From an uncultured Clostridia bacterium (GTDB lineage: Bacteria; Bacillota; Clostridia; Oscillospirales; Oscillospiraceae), in assembly GCA_947167725.1 (NCBI GenBank), contig CAMVJF010000024.1:1-13480 (forward strand): 13,480 bases of DNA. Reading direction: 5' to 3'. Below the pieces are notes generated by a model. The model was not told the origin of the DNA, searched no databases, and saw only the letters and a program-made list of their open reading frames with translations. Each line of letters begins with the position of its first letter. Within the stretch, counting starts at the first letter, position 1. A program made the translations under genes and the position numbers. Below are positions 1-7,541 of the stretch, in pieces.

Positions 1-1051
1 CGGCAAACGATTCATTCCCGTTCCCGGCGTGCGCCGTGAGGGGAGCGGACACAGCCTGATCGTCCGCGGCGCAAAGGAGAATAATCTTAAGAATATCGAC
101 GTTGAATTCCCGCTCGGCAAGCTGATTTGCGTGACCGGCGTGTCCGGAAGCGGCAAATCCTCGCTGGTCAACGAGATCCTGTATAAAACGCTCGCAGCGG
201 AAAAGAACCGCGTCAAGATACGTCCCGGCCGTTCCGATGGGATCGAGGGGCTGGAATACGTCGATAAAGTGATCTGCATCGACCAAAGCCCGATCGGCCG
301 CACACCGCGCTCCAACCCGGCGACCTATACTGGCGCGTTCAACGATATCCGCGATATCTTCGCCTCCACGCCGGATGCGAAGGTACGAGGCTTCAGTCAG
401 AGCAGGTTCTCCTTCAACGTCAAGGGCGGACGCTGCGAGGCGTGCTCCGGCGACGGACTGGTGAAGATCGAGATGCATTTCCTCCCCGACGTGTTCGTGC
501 CCTGCGAGGTCTGCAAGGGCAAACGCTATAACCGCGAAACGCTCGAAGTCCGCTATAAGGGCAAGAGCATCGCAGACGTTCTCGATATGACCGTGGAGGA
601 GGCGTACAGCTTCTTTGAAAACCAGCCGAAAGTCCGCCGAAAGATCGAGACGCTCCTTGACGTCGGCCTCGGGTATATTCGTCTCGGCCAGTCCAGCACG
701 ACGCTGTCCGGCGGCGAGGCACAGCGCGTCAAGCTCGCTACGGAGCTTGCCAAACGCGATACCGGCTCGACGGTTTACGTGCTCGACGAGCCGACGACGG
801 GCCTGCATGTGGCGGATATCCACAAGCTGATCCACATCCTCGACCGACTGGTCAACGCGGGGAACACCGTCGTCGTCATCGAACACAATCTCGACGTGAT
901 CAAGGTGGCCGATCATATCATCGATCTCGGCCCGGAGGGAGGAGACGGCGGCGGCATGCTGCTGTTTTCCGGCACTCCGGAGGGCTGTGCGCAATGCCCC
1001 GACAGCTACACGGGACAGTATCTCAAACCGCTTCTTGAAAAAAGGGGCTGA
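1..1051 (+). CDS. uvrA: UvrA, excinuclease ABC subunit A (C-terminal part)
   Basis: This is the 3' part of the damage-recognition ATPase of nucleotide excision repair, which loads UvrB onto damaged DNA in the cytoplasm. The reading frame is open from base 2, so the gene begins upstream of the window; the GTG at 29 is internal. The visible part is the second ABC module of UvrA. It has a Walker A motif (GVSGSGKSS, about 137-163), a four-cysteine zinc finger (codons 434, 443, 503 and 512, as CxxC...CxxC), the ABC signature LSGGEAQR (704-727), Walker B VYVLDEPTTG (from 773) and the switch histidine in IEHNLD (codon 884). These motifs are in the order known for UvrA. The stop lies 5 bases before the recD2 start, so the two are probably co-transcribed. 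Nothing looks broken apart from the truncation by the window edge. Confidence 0.97.
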   Translation, partial: GKRFIPVPGVRREGSGHSLIVRGAKENNLKNIDVEFPLGKLICVTGVSGSGKSSLVNEILYKTLAAEKNRVKIRPGRSDGIEGLEYVDKVICIDQSPIGRTPRSNPATYTGAFNDIRDIFASTPDAKVRGFSQSRFSFNVKGGRCEACSGDGLVKIEMHFLPDVFVPCEVCKGKRYNRETLEVRYKGKSIADVLDMTVEEAYSFFENQPKVRRKIETLLDVGLGYIRLGQSSTTLSGGEAQRVKLATELAKRDTGSTVYVLDEPTTGLHVADIHKLIHILDRLVNAGNTVVVIEHNLDVIKVADHIIDLGPEGGDGGGMLLFSGTPEGCAQCPDSYTGQYLKPLLEKRG

Positions 1052-1056
1052 CCGAC

Positions 1057-3279
1057 ATGGATCAGGAAAACGAATTGATCGAGCTGACCGGTACGGTCGA
1101 TTCGATCATTTATAAGAACGAGGAGAACGCCTATACCGTGCTGCGCCTCGTCGATGAAAACGGCGAGCTGGTCACGGTCGTGGGCTGTTTTCCCTACGCC
1201 GCGGCAGGGGAGTCCATGATCCTTTCGGGCGCGTGGACAACGCACAGCGTCCACGGCAGACAGTTCAAGGCCGAGTACGCACAGCGCCTTCTGCCGACGA
1301 CAGCAAGCGCGATCTACGATTATCTTGCTAGCGGCGCGGTTCGCGGCATCGGTCCGGCCACGGCGCTGCTGATCGTCAACCGTTTTGGAGAAAAGTCGCT
1401 TGAGGTTCTGGAAAACGCCCCGGACAAGCTCGCAGCGATCCGCGGCATCAGCCCGCAGAAGGCGGCGCAGTTCTCCGAGACCTTCCGCCGCCAGACCGGG
1501 ATGCGGCGGCTGATGGAGTTCATCTGCTCCTTCGGCTTGCGCCCGGTGCTTGCGATCCGACTGTACCGTTTTTACGGCGACAGCGCCATGAAGGTCGTAC
1601 GCGACGATCCCTACATCATCGCCGCTTCTCATATCGGCGGCAGCTTTGCCGAAGCCGACGAGATGGCGCTTGAGCTCGGCGTGGAGCTCAACAGCGAGAA
1701 CCGTGTTGCCGCCGCTGCGGTATTTGAGCTTGAATACAACGCGGGGAACGGGCATTGCTTCATTCCGCGTCAGAAGCTCGCCGCGATCACGGCGCAGCTG
1801 ATCGGCGTCGAGATCGAGCGCGTGGATGATGTGATCGCGGAGATGATCGGCGCCGGGAAGATCCGATTTGAACAGATCGCCGGCTGCGACGCCTGCTATC
1901 TGCCGAATCTTTATGATGCGGAATGTTATACGGCACAGCGGATCGCCGCTCTCGCGCAGGGCAGATACGCAAGCCGGATGGATTTTACCCAGCTTCTCTC
2001 GGCTCTGGAGCGGAAGCAGGGGATACAATACGCGCCTCTGCAGCGGCAGACGCTCCAGCTCGCGCTGGAAAATCAGCTCGTCGTCATCACGGGCGGCCCC
2101 GGCACCGGCAAGACCACCTCCATCCGCGCGATCCTCGCGCTGTATGAAAAGCTCGGCCTCCGGACCCTGCTCGCCGCCCCGACCGGACGCGCGGCGAAGC
2201 GCATGGAGGAGCTGACCGGCTGCGAGGCCGCAACGATCCACCGTCTGCTCGGCGCTAAATTCGCCGAGGACGAGGAGAGCGTCGTGTTTTCCAAAAACGC
2301 AAGGGAGCCTCTCGAGTGCGACGCGATCATTCTGGACGAGTGCTCGATGGTGGACGTCGTCCTGATGAGCGCGCTGCTTGAAGCAATGCCGTCCGATGCG
2401 CGGCTGGTTCTTGTCGGCGACGCCGACCAGCTTCCCTCCGTCGGACCAGGCGACGTGTTTTCCGCGATCCTGAGGAGCGAAGCCGTTCCGGCCGTGCGTC
2501 TCACCGAGATCTTTCGTCAAAACAGCTCCAGCCGCATCGTGCGCAACGCGCATATGATCAATCACGGCGAGCACCCCGACCTCTCGCTCAACGAGGGCGG
2601 CTTCTTTCGCCTGAGGCGTTTGCAGGCGGCGTCGACCGTCGAGACGGTGACGGAGCTCTGCTCTGTGCGGCTCCCGCAGAAAATGCAGATCCCAGCCTCT
2701 GAGATCCAGGTCCTCTCTCCGACGCGGAAAGGGGAGCTCGGAACCGTGAACCTCAACCGCAACCTGCAGGCCGCGCTCAACCCGCCGGATGAAAAGAAGA
2801 AAGAAAAGCAATTCGGCAGCGTCGTTTTCCGCGAGGGAGACCGCGTCATGCAAATCCGCAACAACTACGATATCCCTTGGCACAGTGCGGACAACAGCGC
2901 TGCGGGCAGCGGTATCTACAACGGCGATATCGGCATGATCCTTCAAATCGACGGCGAGCAGGAAAACCTTACGGTGGATTTTGACGGCAGGATCGCCGTC
3001 TACAGCTTCGATCAGCTTCTCGAGCTCGAGCATGCCTGGGCAATGACGGTGCATAAGGCGCAAGGCAGCGAGTACAGGGCTGTGATCCTCACGCTCTGTT
3101 CGACCTCTCCGATGCTGATGTCGCGCGACATCCTCTATACGGCTGTGACACGCGCAAAGGAGCTGCTGATCCTGGTCGGAGACGAGAAGCTTGCCTATCA
3201 GATGATCGACAATGAGCGGCAGTCGCGCCGCTATAACGCGCTGCGCGTCCGCATCCGCCGCGCGAGCGGATTGATTTGA
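1057..3279 (+). CDS. recD2: RecD2-type SF1B DNA helicase
   Basis: A 740-residue ATP-dependent 5'-3' DNA helicase of the RecD2 (RecD/TraA) family, the type found in Gram-positive bacteria without a RecBCD partner and linked to repair and replication fork maintenance. The N-terminus has the OB-like region typical of RecD2 (starting ELTGTVDSIIYKNEENAYTV), then a helix-hairpin-helix segment (about residues 85-160, with repeated GIGPATA and GISPQKA patterns). The helicase core shows Walker A GGPGTGKTT at residues 346-354, motif II DECSMVD at 427-433, motif III GDADQLPSVGPGD, motif IV LTEIFRQ, and near the C-terminus VHKAQGSE at 665-672 and LYTAVTRAKE. Length agrees with the family. A ribosome site AAAAGGGG sits just before the ATG and overlaps the end of uvrA. 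The close link to uvrA suggests a repair operon. Confidence in family is very high; its exact cellular role is inferred from homologues. Confidence 0.96.
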   Translation: MDQENELIELTGTVDSIIYKNEENAYTVLRLVDENGELVTVVGCFPYAAAGESMILSGAWTTHSVHGRQFKAEYAQRLLPTTASAIYDYLASGAVRGIGPATALLIVNRFGEKSLEVLENAPDKLAAIRGISPQKAAQFSETFRRQTGMRRLMEFICSFGLRPVLAIRLYRFYGDSAMKVVRDDPYIIAASHIGGSFAEADEMALELGVELNSENRVAAAAVFELEYNAGNGHCFIPRQKLAAITAQLIGVEIERVDDVIAEMIGAGKIRFEQIAGCDACYLPNLYDAECYTAQRIAALAQGRYASRMDFTQLLSALERKQGIQYAPLQRQTLQLALENQLVVITGGPGTGKTTSIRAILALYEKLGLRTLLAAPTGRAAKRMEELTGCEAATIHRLLGAKFAEDEESVVFSKNAREPLECDAIILDECSMVDVVLMSALLEAMPSDARLVLVGDADQLPSVGPGDVFSAILRSEAVPAVRLTEIFRQNSSSRIVRNAHMINHGEHPDLSLNEGGFFRLRRLQAASTVETVTELCSVRLPQKMQIPASEIQVLSPTRKGELGTVNLNRNLQAALNPPDEKKKEKQFGSVVFREGDRVMQIRNNYDIPWHSADNSAAGSGIYNGDIGMILQIDGEQENLTVDFDGRIAVYSFDQLLELEHAWAMTVHKAQGSEYRAVILTLCSTSPMLMSRDILYTAVTRAKELLILVGDEKLAYQMIDNERQSRRYNALRVRIRRASGLI

Positions 3280-3284
3280 CGCCT

Positions 3285-4325
3285 ATGGATATCCGAAAAC
3301 TGTGCGCCGAGCTCTCCGATCGCTGGGGCGAATGGTCCGGCAGGATCGCCGTTACGGAGTTCTGTGAAAAAGAAGGCGGAGGGATCGCCTGGAACGACGG
3401 CCGCCGTGTTTATTACAGCGATCGGCTGATGCGCTATCTCACGGAGGATCAGCAGCTGTTTACGCTTGCCCAACAGCTGGCGCACATCCAGCTGGATCAT
3501 TTTGAACGGGGCCGCGGCAAAAATGCGCGGATCTGGCGGCACGCCACTGACGCGGTCGTGAATTCGATGCTCAAGGCCGACGGCTTCTCCGTTCCGGAGA
3601 ACGCGCCTATGGCTCCCTCCGACCGCAGCTGGAGCGCCGAAGAGCTATATTCGGTCCTGCTCGAAGGCAGGGAAGAGACCGAGACGGAATCGCCTCTTGT
3701 GATCCTTGGCCAGCCGATACCGAAGGAAAACAGCCAAAAGGCGGGCGGCGCTGCCGACGCGCGCACGCGCGAGATCGAGGATCCCGGGCTGGCCGCAGCC
3801 GTCGCAGGTCTTGCCGAAATGCTCGAGCCGAGCATGCAGACCGACTTTGACTGGTTTCCCGGCAGCTCGATCCGCGACGGCGTGCTGCGCCATGAGTTCC
3901 GTCCGTATCCCGTCGCTTACGCCGAGATTCTGGTCGATACCAGCGCTTCGGTCGACGGGGACCTTCTGAGAGCCTTTATCAGAGGCGTGAAGAGCCTTCT
4001 GCAGCAGGACGCAGTGATACGCGTCGGCTGCTTCGACACGCGCTTCTACGGCTTTCAGGACGTGAAAAACGAGGAGGATATCCTCTCGCTGCGTCTCGAC
4101 GGCGCTGGAGGAACAGACTTCCACGCCGCGATCGGCGCTTTTACAGGCGACGCGGAAAACCGCATCATCTTCACCGACGGCTTTGCGGAAATGCCCGAGG
4201 AGCGCTGCGACGCGATCTGGGTCGTTTACGGCAACGCTGTCATCCATCCCAAAGGCGGGCGCGTGATCTATGTCCGTCCCACAGAGGAGAGAGAAAAACA
4301 TGAGATCGATTTTCTTATCACATGA
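3285..4325 (+). CDS. VWA-domain protein with metallopeptidase-like N-terminus (DUF2201/COG3864 type)
   Basis: A 346-residue protein with two parts. The N-terminal part (about 1-110) resembles the putative metallopeptidase domain that precedes VWA-like domains in the DUF2201/COG3864 family. The C-terminal part (about 212-346) is a VWA fold with an intact MIDAS: DTSAS at 218-222, GGTD with T277, and FTDG with D298. Such proteins usually pair with a MoxR ATPase, which is exactly the next gene. The odd feature is the place where the family has HExxH: here residues 63-67 read QQLAH, so the first histidine and the catalytic glutamate are both glutamine, while H67 and H72 remain. Peptidase activity is therefore doubtful. 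A TTG at 3276, overlapping the recD2 stop, is an alternative start (GCGGA 5 bases upstream); I prefer the ATG at 3285 because it is the first ATG. Family assignment is from memory of motifs; function is unknown. Confidence 0.88.
   Translation: MDIRKLCAELSDRWGEWSGRIAVTEFCEKEGGGIAWNDGRRVYYSDRLMRYLTEDQQLFTLAQQLAHIQLDHFERGRGKNARIWRHATDAVVNSMLKADGFSVPENAPMAPSDRSWSAEELYSVLLEGREETETESPLVILGQPIPKENSQKAGGAADARTREIEDPGLAAAVAGLAEMLEPSMQTDFDWFPGSSIRDGVLRHEFRPYPVAYAEILVDTSASVDGDLLRAFIRGVKSLLQQDAVIRVGCFDTRFYGFQDVKNEEDILSLRLDGAGGTDFHAAIGAFTGDAENRIIFTDGFAEMPEERCDAIWVVYGNAVIHPKGGRVIYVRPTEEREKHEIDFLIT
4284..4289 (+). promoter_or_regulatory. Ribosome binding site deciding the start of the MoxR-like gene
   Basis: GAGGAG lies 10 bases before the ATG at 4300 and inside the end of the VWA gene. 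An in-frame ATG at 4270 has no such site before it, so 4300 is the better start. Confidence 0.6.
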
Positions 4326-5934
4326 GCAGGTTTTCGACAGGCCGCTTCCGCTGCTGCGCCTCGTCGGTACGGCCGCGCCGGCATCGGACCTCTGCCTGTT
4401 GACCGCGCGCGATGACGGCTTTTTCTGTGAAAACGACGGCGCGGTGAACTATTATCTGTCCGACGGGGTTGTGGATCGTTTCGGGCGGGATACGGCATGT
4501 TCCGTCTGCGCGGTTCGCCCGGCGCTGCTCCTTGGCGAGGGAGAGGAAAAGCTCCTGCGCCGCGTCAGGAGCGAGGGCGGGCTCGTCACGGCCGAATTCG
4601 GGTCTTATCCCGCCGCATTGCTGGACGCGAGCCTGCGTGATATGGCGCAGAAAGAGTACGAGCGCGGCGCGCTGCGTGCGGCAGGAAGGACGATCCGTAT
4701 CGGGAGCGAGGAGCTTCCGGTCTATCGTCTCGCGGGCAAGCAGATCGTTCGCGTTACGCTCAGCGAGGGCGGCGCCGCCGGATACGTTCGTCTGCGCGAC
4801 GGGAGCGCGGTCGTGGAAGGGGAATCCGTTTTTCTCGAATTCCGGCCGGTTCGCTGGCTCTATGAGGATGCCTTCGGGCTTCTCGTCTGCTGCCAGGCTC
4901 TTTTTGCCGGTATGGACCGAGAGAGTGCCTCAGCCTATCTCCGGGACGCATTTTTGGATGATCTGAGCTCCGAGAGCGAGGAGGAGCTGAGGCAGGATGC
5001 GCCGTATCGTATCGAAGAGCATGATGAGCTCGACCTCATTCGCGCCTACGTCAAGGCGGATATCCCCGTCTTTCTCCATGGCCTCTCCGGCGACGGCAAG
5101 AGCGACCGCGTCCGCCAGATCGACCCGCAGGCGCTGGATATCGAGCTTGTCAACGAGAATCCCGAGACGATCAACGGCCGCGCAGTCTACAACGAGTCGA
5201 ACGACAAGATCGTCGATATCAAGCCTGTGTGGCTCGTCAAGCTCGAACGTCTGTGCGAGGATGGCGAGCTGCACATCCTGTTCTTCGACGAGTTGACGAA
5301 CGCGACGAAGCAGACTCAGTCCGTGATCTTCAAGATCGTGCTCGAGCGTTTTGTAAACAACCGCTGGCCGCTCCCGCCCAACGCGCGCATTGTCGCGGCA
5401 GGCAACGACCGCAGCGAATCCAGCTCCGCCCACGATCTGGCCGAGCCTCTCTTCGGCCGCTTTGCACACATCTATATCCGCACCACGGTCGAGAACTGGA
5501 TGCCCTGGGCGGTCAGGAGCCGCATCAATCCCTATGTGATGGAGTTCCTCGCCAACAACGATCTCTATCTGCGTACGCCTTATACCGGAACGGAAGGACA
5601 CGCCGACCCGCGGCGCTGGGAGATGGTTTCCCGGGCGCTGGACAGTTCCGACAACGATTTTTCTCTGCTTGCGCCTATTGTCGGTCAGGAGACCGCCGAG
5701 GCGTTCATTCGCTTCTTCAAGGCCCGCGAAGAGCTGGCCGCGCTGGGCGAATACACGGACGAGGAGCTTGCCCGCTTTTCCGTCGCGCGCAAGTATCAGC
5801 TTGCCCAGCAATGTCTCGTTATCGCTGAGTCCAAAGCCGAGAAGGCGCGCGCACTTGTCGAACGTCTGGGCGGCGAGTATCTCGCATGGTATGATTACGT
5901 CCTCCAAAGACGGAAAAACGGCATAAAAAGATGA
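4300..5934 (+). CDS. MoxR-like AAA+ ATPase with an extra N-terminal domain
   Basis: A 544-residue protein. The AAA+ module (about 235-480) has Walker A GLSGDGKS at 261-268, Walker B ILFFDE with D330-E331, a sensor-1 asparagine in AAGND (N369) and a likely arginine finger in LFGRF (R387), matching the MoxR/AAA_5 group. MoxR ATPases work with VWA proteins as chaperones or metal-cofactor insertion machines; the VWA gene directly upstream overlaps this one by 26 bases, which suggests coupled translation and a complex. Residues 1-230 are not part of the ATPase. Within them, about 100-219 carry a YP motif (103-104), FRPVRWLYED (181-190) and LFAGM (201-205), a pattern I recall from other clostridial proteins of unknown function, usually with a W-x-x-x-x-P-I-x-W-L consensus. 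I cannot assign a substrate. The following hairpin probably ends the operon. Confidence 0.9.
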   Translation: MRSIFLSHEQVFDRPLPLLRLVGTAAPASDLCLLTARDDGFFCENDGAVNYYLSDGVVDRFGRDTACSVCAVRPALLLGEGEEKLLRRVRSEGGLVTAEFGSYPAALLDASLRDMAQKEYERGALRAAGRTIRIGSEELPVYRLAGKQIVRVTLSEGGAAGYVRLRDGSAVVEGESVFLEFRPVRWLYEDAFGLLVCCQALFAGMDRESASAYLRDAFLDDLSSESEEELRQDAPYRIEEHDELDLIRAYVKADIPVFLHGLSGDGKSDRVRQIDPQALDIELVNENPETINGRAVYNESNDKIVDIKPVWLVKLERLCEDGELHILFFDELTNATKQTQSVIFKIVLERFVNNRWPLPPNARIVAAGNDRSESSSAHDLAEPLFGRFAHIYIRTTVENWMPWAVRSRINPYVMEFLANNDLYLRTPYTGTEGHADPRRWEMVSRALDSSDNDFSLLAPIVGQETAEAFIRFFKAREELAALGEYTDEELARFSVARKYQLAQQCLVIAESKAEKARALVERLGGEYLAWYDYVLQRRKNGIKR

Positions 5935-5937
5935 TAA

Positions 5938-5972
5938 CGGCAGGCGGCACGAACATAACGTGCCGCCTGCCG
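5938..5972 (+). terminator. Long perfect hairpin after the MoxR-like gene
   Basis: Arms CGGCAGGCGGCACG (5938-5951) and CGTGCCGCCTGCCG (5959-5972) pair over 14 bp around the 7-base loop AACATAA, starting 4 bases after the stop codon. The sequence after it (CGAATTATCC) lacks a clear T run, so termination without a factor may be weak; it could also protect the 3' end of the message. Confidence 0.6.
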
Positions 5973-6035
5973 CGAATTATCCGGCAAAAGTCAAAATTTG
6001 GCATTTTGCACAATTAAGACGACGGATATCTGTTC

Positions 6036-6064
6036 CAATCCGATAAACTTTGTCGAATCGGTTG
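6036..6064 (+). promoter_or_regulatory. Imperfect inverted repeat touching the -35 element
   Basis: CAATCCGAT (6036-6044) and ATCGGTTG (6057-6064) form an inverted repeat with one unpaired base (T6039) and 12 bases between. The right arm overlaps the -35 box of the next gene by three bases. This is where a repressor or activator could bind, but no factor is recognisable. Confidence 0.3.
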
Positions 6065-6090
6065 TAAATGTTCCCAAATAGAGGTATGAT
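6062..6090 (+). promoter_or_regulatory. Sigma-A-like promoter of the heptad-repeat protein gene
   Basis: TTGTAA at 6062-6067 and TATGAT at 6085-6090 are 17 bases apart, the best spacing for the housekeeping sigma factor. Transcription would begin near 6097, giving a leader of about 35 bases before the ATG at 6132. The region upstream (5973-6061) is A+T-rich and holds no gene. Confidence 0.75.
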
Positions 6091-6131
6091 GCACACAGCG
6101 CAAATCCATTATTTGTTATGGGAGGAAAAGA

Positions 6132-7481
6132 ATGAAGACAAAGCTTTTGAGTATCCTTCTGGTCGTCGCGTCGCTGGTCGGCCTGGCGGGCGGCGGGATG
6201 GCGCTGAAGGACACCATGGACAGCAAGGCGTATTACGAGTCAATGGCCGGATCTTCCGGCAGCATCGACACGCTTGAGGGCGGTATTCAGACGCTGAAGG
6301 AAAACGAGCCCGCCTATCTCGAGGGCAAGGCTGCGCTGGAAGAAGGCAAGGTCGCCTTTGAAGAGGGCAAAAAGCAGCTCGAAGAGGGCCAGAAGGCTTA
6401 TGACGAAGGCAAGGCCCTTCTCGAAGAGAAGCAGTCCGAGTACGACGCCGGCGTCAAGCAGCTCGAAGCCGCCGACAAAAAGCTCAAGGAGGGCTATCAG
6501 ACCCTGGTCAACAACCACAAGGCTTATGAACAGGGCAAGAAGGATTATGAGCAGGGGGAAAAGGATCTCGCAGCTGCAAAAGCATATTATGCCGACCCGA
6601 TCACACAGCTCAAAGCCGGCATCGCCCAGTGCGAGGCAGCACTGAAAAGCCTCGAGGAGGGTTCGGATCAGTATAATGCCACGAAGACCCAGCTGCAGAC
6701 TTTGCAGGCTCAGCTCAACGCGATCAACAGCGGTCTTTCCAGCAATGAGAAGAAACTGAAAGAGGGCAAGAAGCAGCTTGAGGCCTATGAGCTCGGCACG
6801 CTGAGATATTATGACGGCAAGCGCGCCTACGAAGCCGGCAAGAAGCAGCTCGAGGAGGGCGCCGTAGCGCTTGAGGAAGGCAAGGCCCAGCTGGAGGAAG
6901 CTGCAAAGCAGCTCGAGGAAGGTAAGGTCAAGCTCGACGACGCGGAAAAGCAGCTTGCCGACGGCGAGCAGCAGCTGGCTGTCTTTGAAGACGGCCGCGC
7001 ACAGGTCATCGACGGTCTGAACACCGCGATGGGCACCGGCGACGTCGCCGGGCGTCTCGGCGAGGGCTTCAGCTTCATGCGCGACGAGGAGAATCTCGAC
7101 TATGACAAGGCGCAGCAGGTCGTTGACGCGGCGCGCGCCTATGCCGCAACGGTTACCGGCGGCGTTACCAAGGAGCTGGCCAGCAAGGCCATCGCCTCCG
7201 GCGCGACCCTCCTCGCCTCAGTCCTCGCACTCGTCGGCGCGATCTTCGGCTTCGGCGGCAAGGTCCCCGCTCTCGGCAAGTTCAGCATCGGCGCGCTGGT
7301 CCTCGGCGCGATCGGTCTCGTCCTTGCTCTCCTGGCGGGCAACAGCTACTCCGCCGCTGCCGGAGCCGGCAGCGCGGCGCTGCTCCTCGCAGGCGGCGGC
7401 GCGAACGCCGTCGGCGGTCTGCTCGGCAGCATCGGCGGTCTCGGCGCGAAGAAGGCGCCCGCCGCTCCGGCAGCGGAATAA
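6132..7481 (+). CDS. Membrane-anchored heptad-repeat (EGK) coiled-coil protein of unknown function
   Basis: A 449-residue protein I cannot name. Residues 5-25 form a hydrophobic N-terminal segment after MKTK, either a signal anchor or a signal peptide. Residues 55-282 are a very regular 7-residue repeat: a Leu, Tyr, Phe or Cys stands at every seventh position from L55 to L216 without a miss (24 positions), the phase then slips by 3 residues, and it continues from Y226 to L282. Typical units read QLEEGKK. Residues 353-375 and 384-403 are two further likely membrane helices, followed by a Gly/Ala-rich tail (408-449). Similar EGK repeats occur, to my memory, in the outer domains of clostridial YhgE/Pip and MMPL-type proteins, suggesting the coil is outside the membrane. 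The start has a perfect ribosome site, GGGAGG, 6 bases before the ATG. It has its own promoter and terminator, so it is expressed alone. Confidence 0.92.
   Translation: MKTKLLSILLVVASLVGLAGGGMALKDTMDSKAYYESMAGSSGSIDTLEGGIQTLKENEPAYLEGKAALEEGKVAFEEGKKQLEEGQKAYDEGKALLEEKQSEYDAGVKQLEAADKKLKEGYQTLVNNHKAYEQGKKDYEQGEKDLAAAKAYYADPITQLKAGIAQCEAALKSLEEGSDQYNATKTQLQTLQAQLNAINSGLSSNEKKLKEGKKQLEAYELGTLRYYDGKRAYEAGKKQLEEGAVALEEGKAQLEEAAKQLEEGKVKLDDAEKQLADGEQQLAVFEDGRAQVIDGLNTAMGTGDVAGRLGEGFSFMRDEENLDYDKAQQVVDAARAYAATVTGGVTKELASKAIASGATLLASVLALVGAIFGFGGKVPALGKFSIGALVLGAIGLVLALLAGNSYSAAAGAGSAALLLAGGGANAVGGLLGSIGGLGAKKAPAAPAAE
6294..6977 (+). repeat. 21-bp-period coding repeat (heptad array)
   Basis: The DNA encodes back-to-back 7-residue units, 24 in one phase (codons at 6294 to 6777), a 3-residue slip, then 9 more to 6977. 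Glycine lies three residues after the large residue in 12 of the first 24 units and 6 of the last 9. The DNA copies differ in sequence at many sites, so the repeat is kept at the protein level rather than being a fresh tandem duplication. Confidence 0.9.
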
Positions 7482-7503
7482 CCTTTGTCTCTTTGATCCT
7501 TTC

Positions 7504-7535
7504 GCGGGGCGTCCGATCGGACGCCCCGCTGTTTT
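7504..7535 (+). terminator. Rho-independent terminator of the heptad-repeat gene
   Basis: GCGGGGCGTCCG (7504-7515) and CGGACGCCCCGC (7518-7529) form a G+C-rich stem, with the innermost pairs opening to make the loop, followed by TGTTTT (7530-7535). It lies 22 bases after the stop codon. Confidence 0.85.
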
Positions 7536-7541
7536 GCGCGG

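Noticed and set aside
1006..3063. A 685-codon open frame on the minus strand, opposite recD2
   Set aside because: It mirrors the recD2 codons in a G+C-rich gene, has no domain pattern I recognise, and recD2 has all its motifs. A strand-mirrored artefact.
4930..5907. A 325-codon minus-strand frame opposite the MoxR-like gene
   Set aside because: Same artefact; rich in Asp, Arg, Val and Leu without family motifs.
6294..6977. The 21-bp period as a CRISPR array or DNA satellite
   Set aside because: There are no spacers of even length, the units differ in DNA sequence, and one reading frame runs through as a coiled coil.
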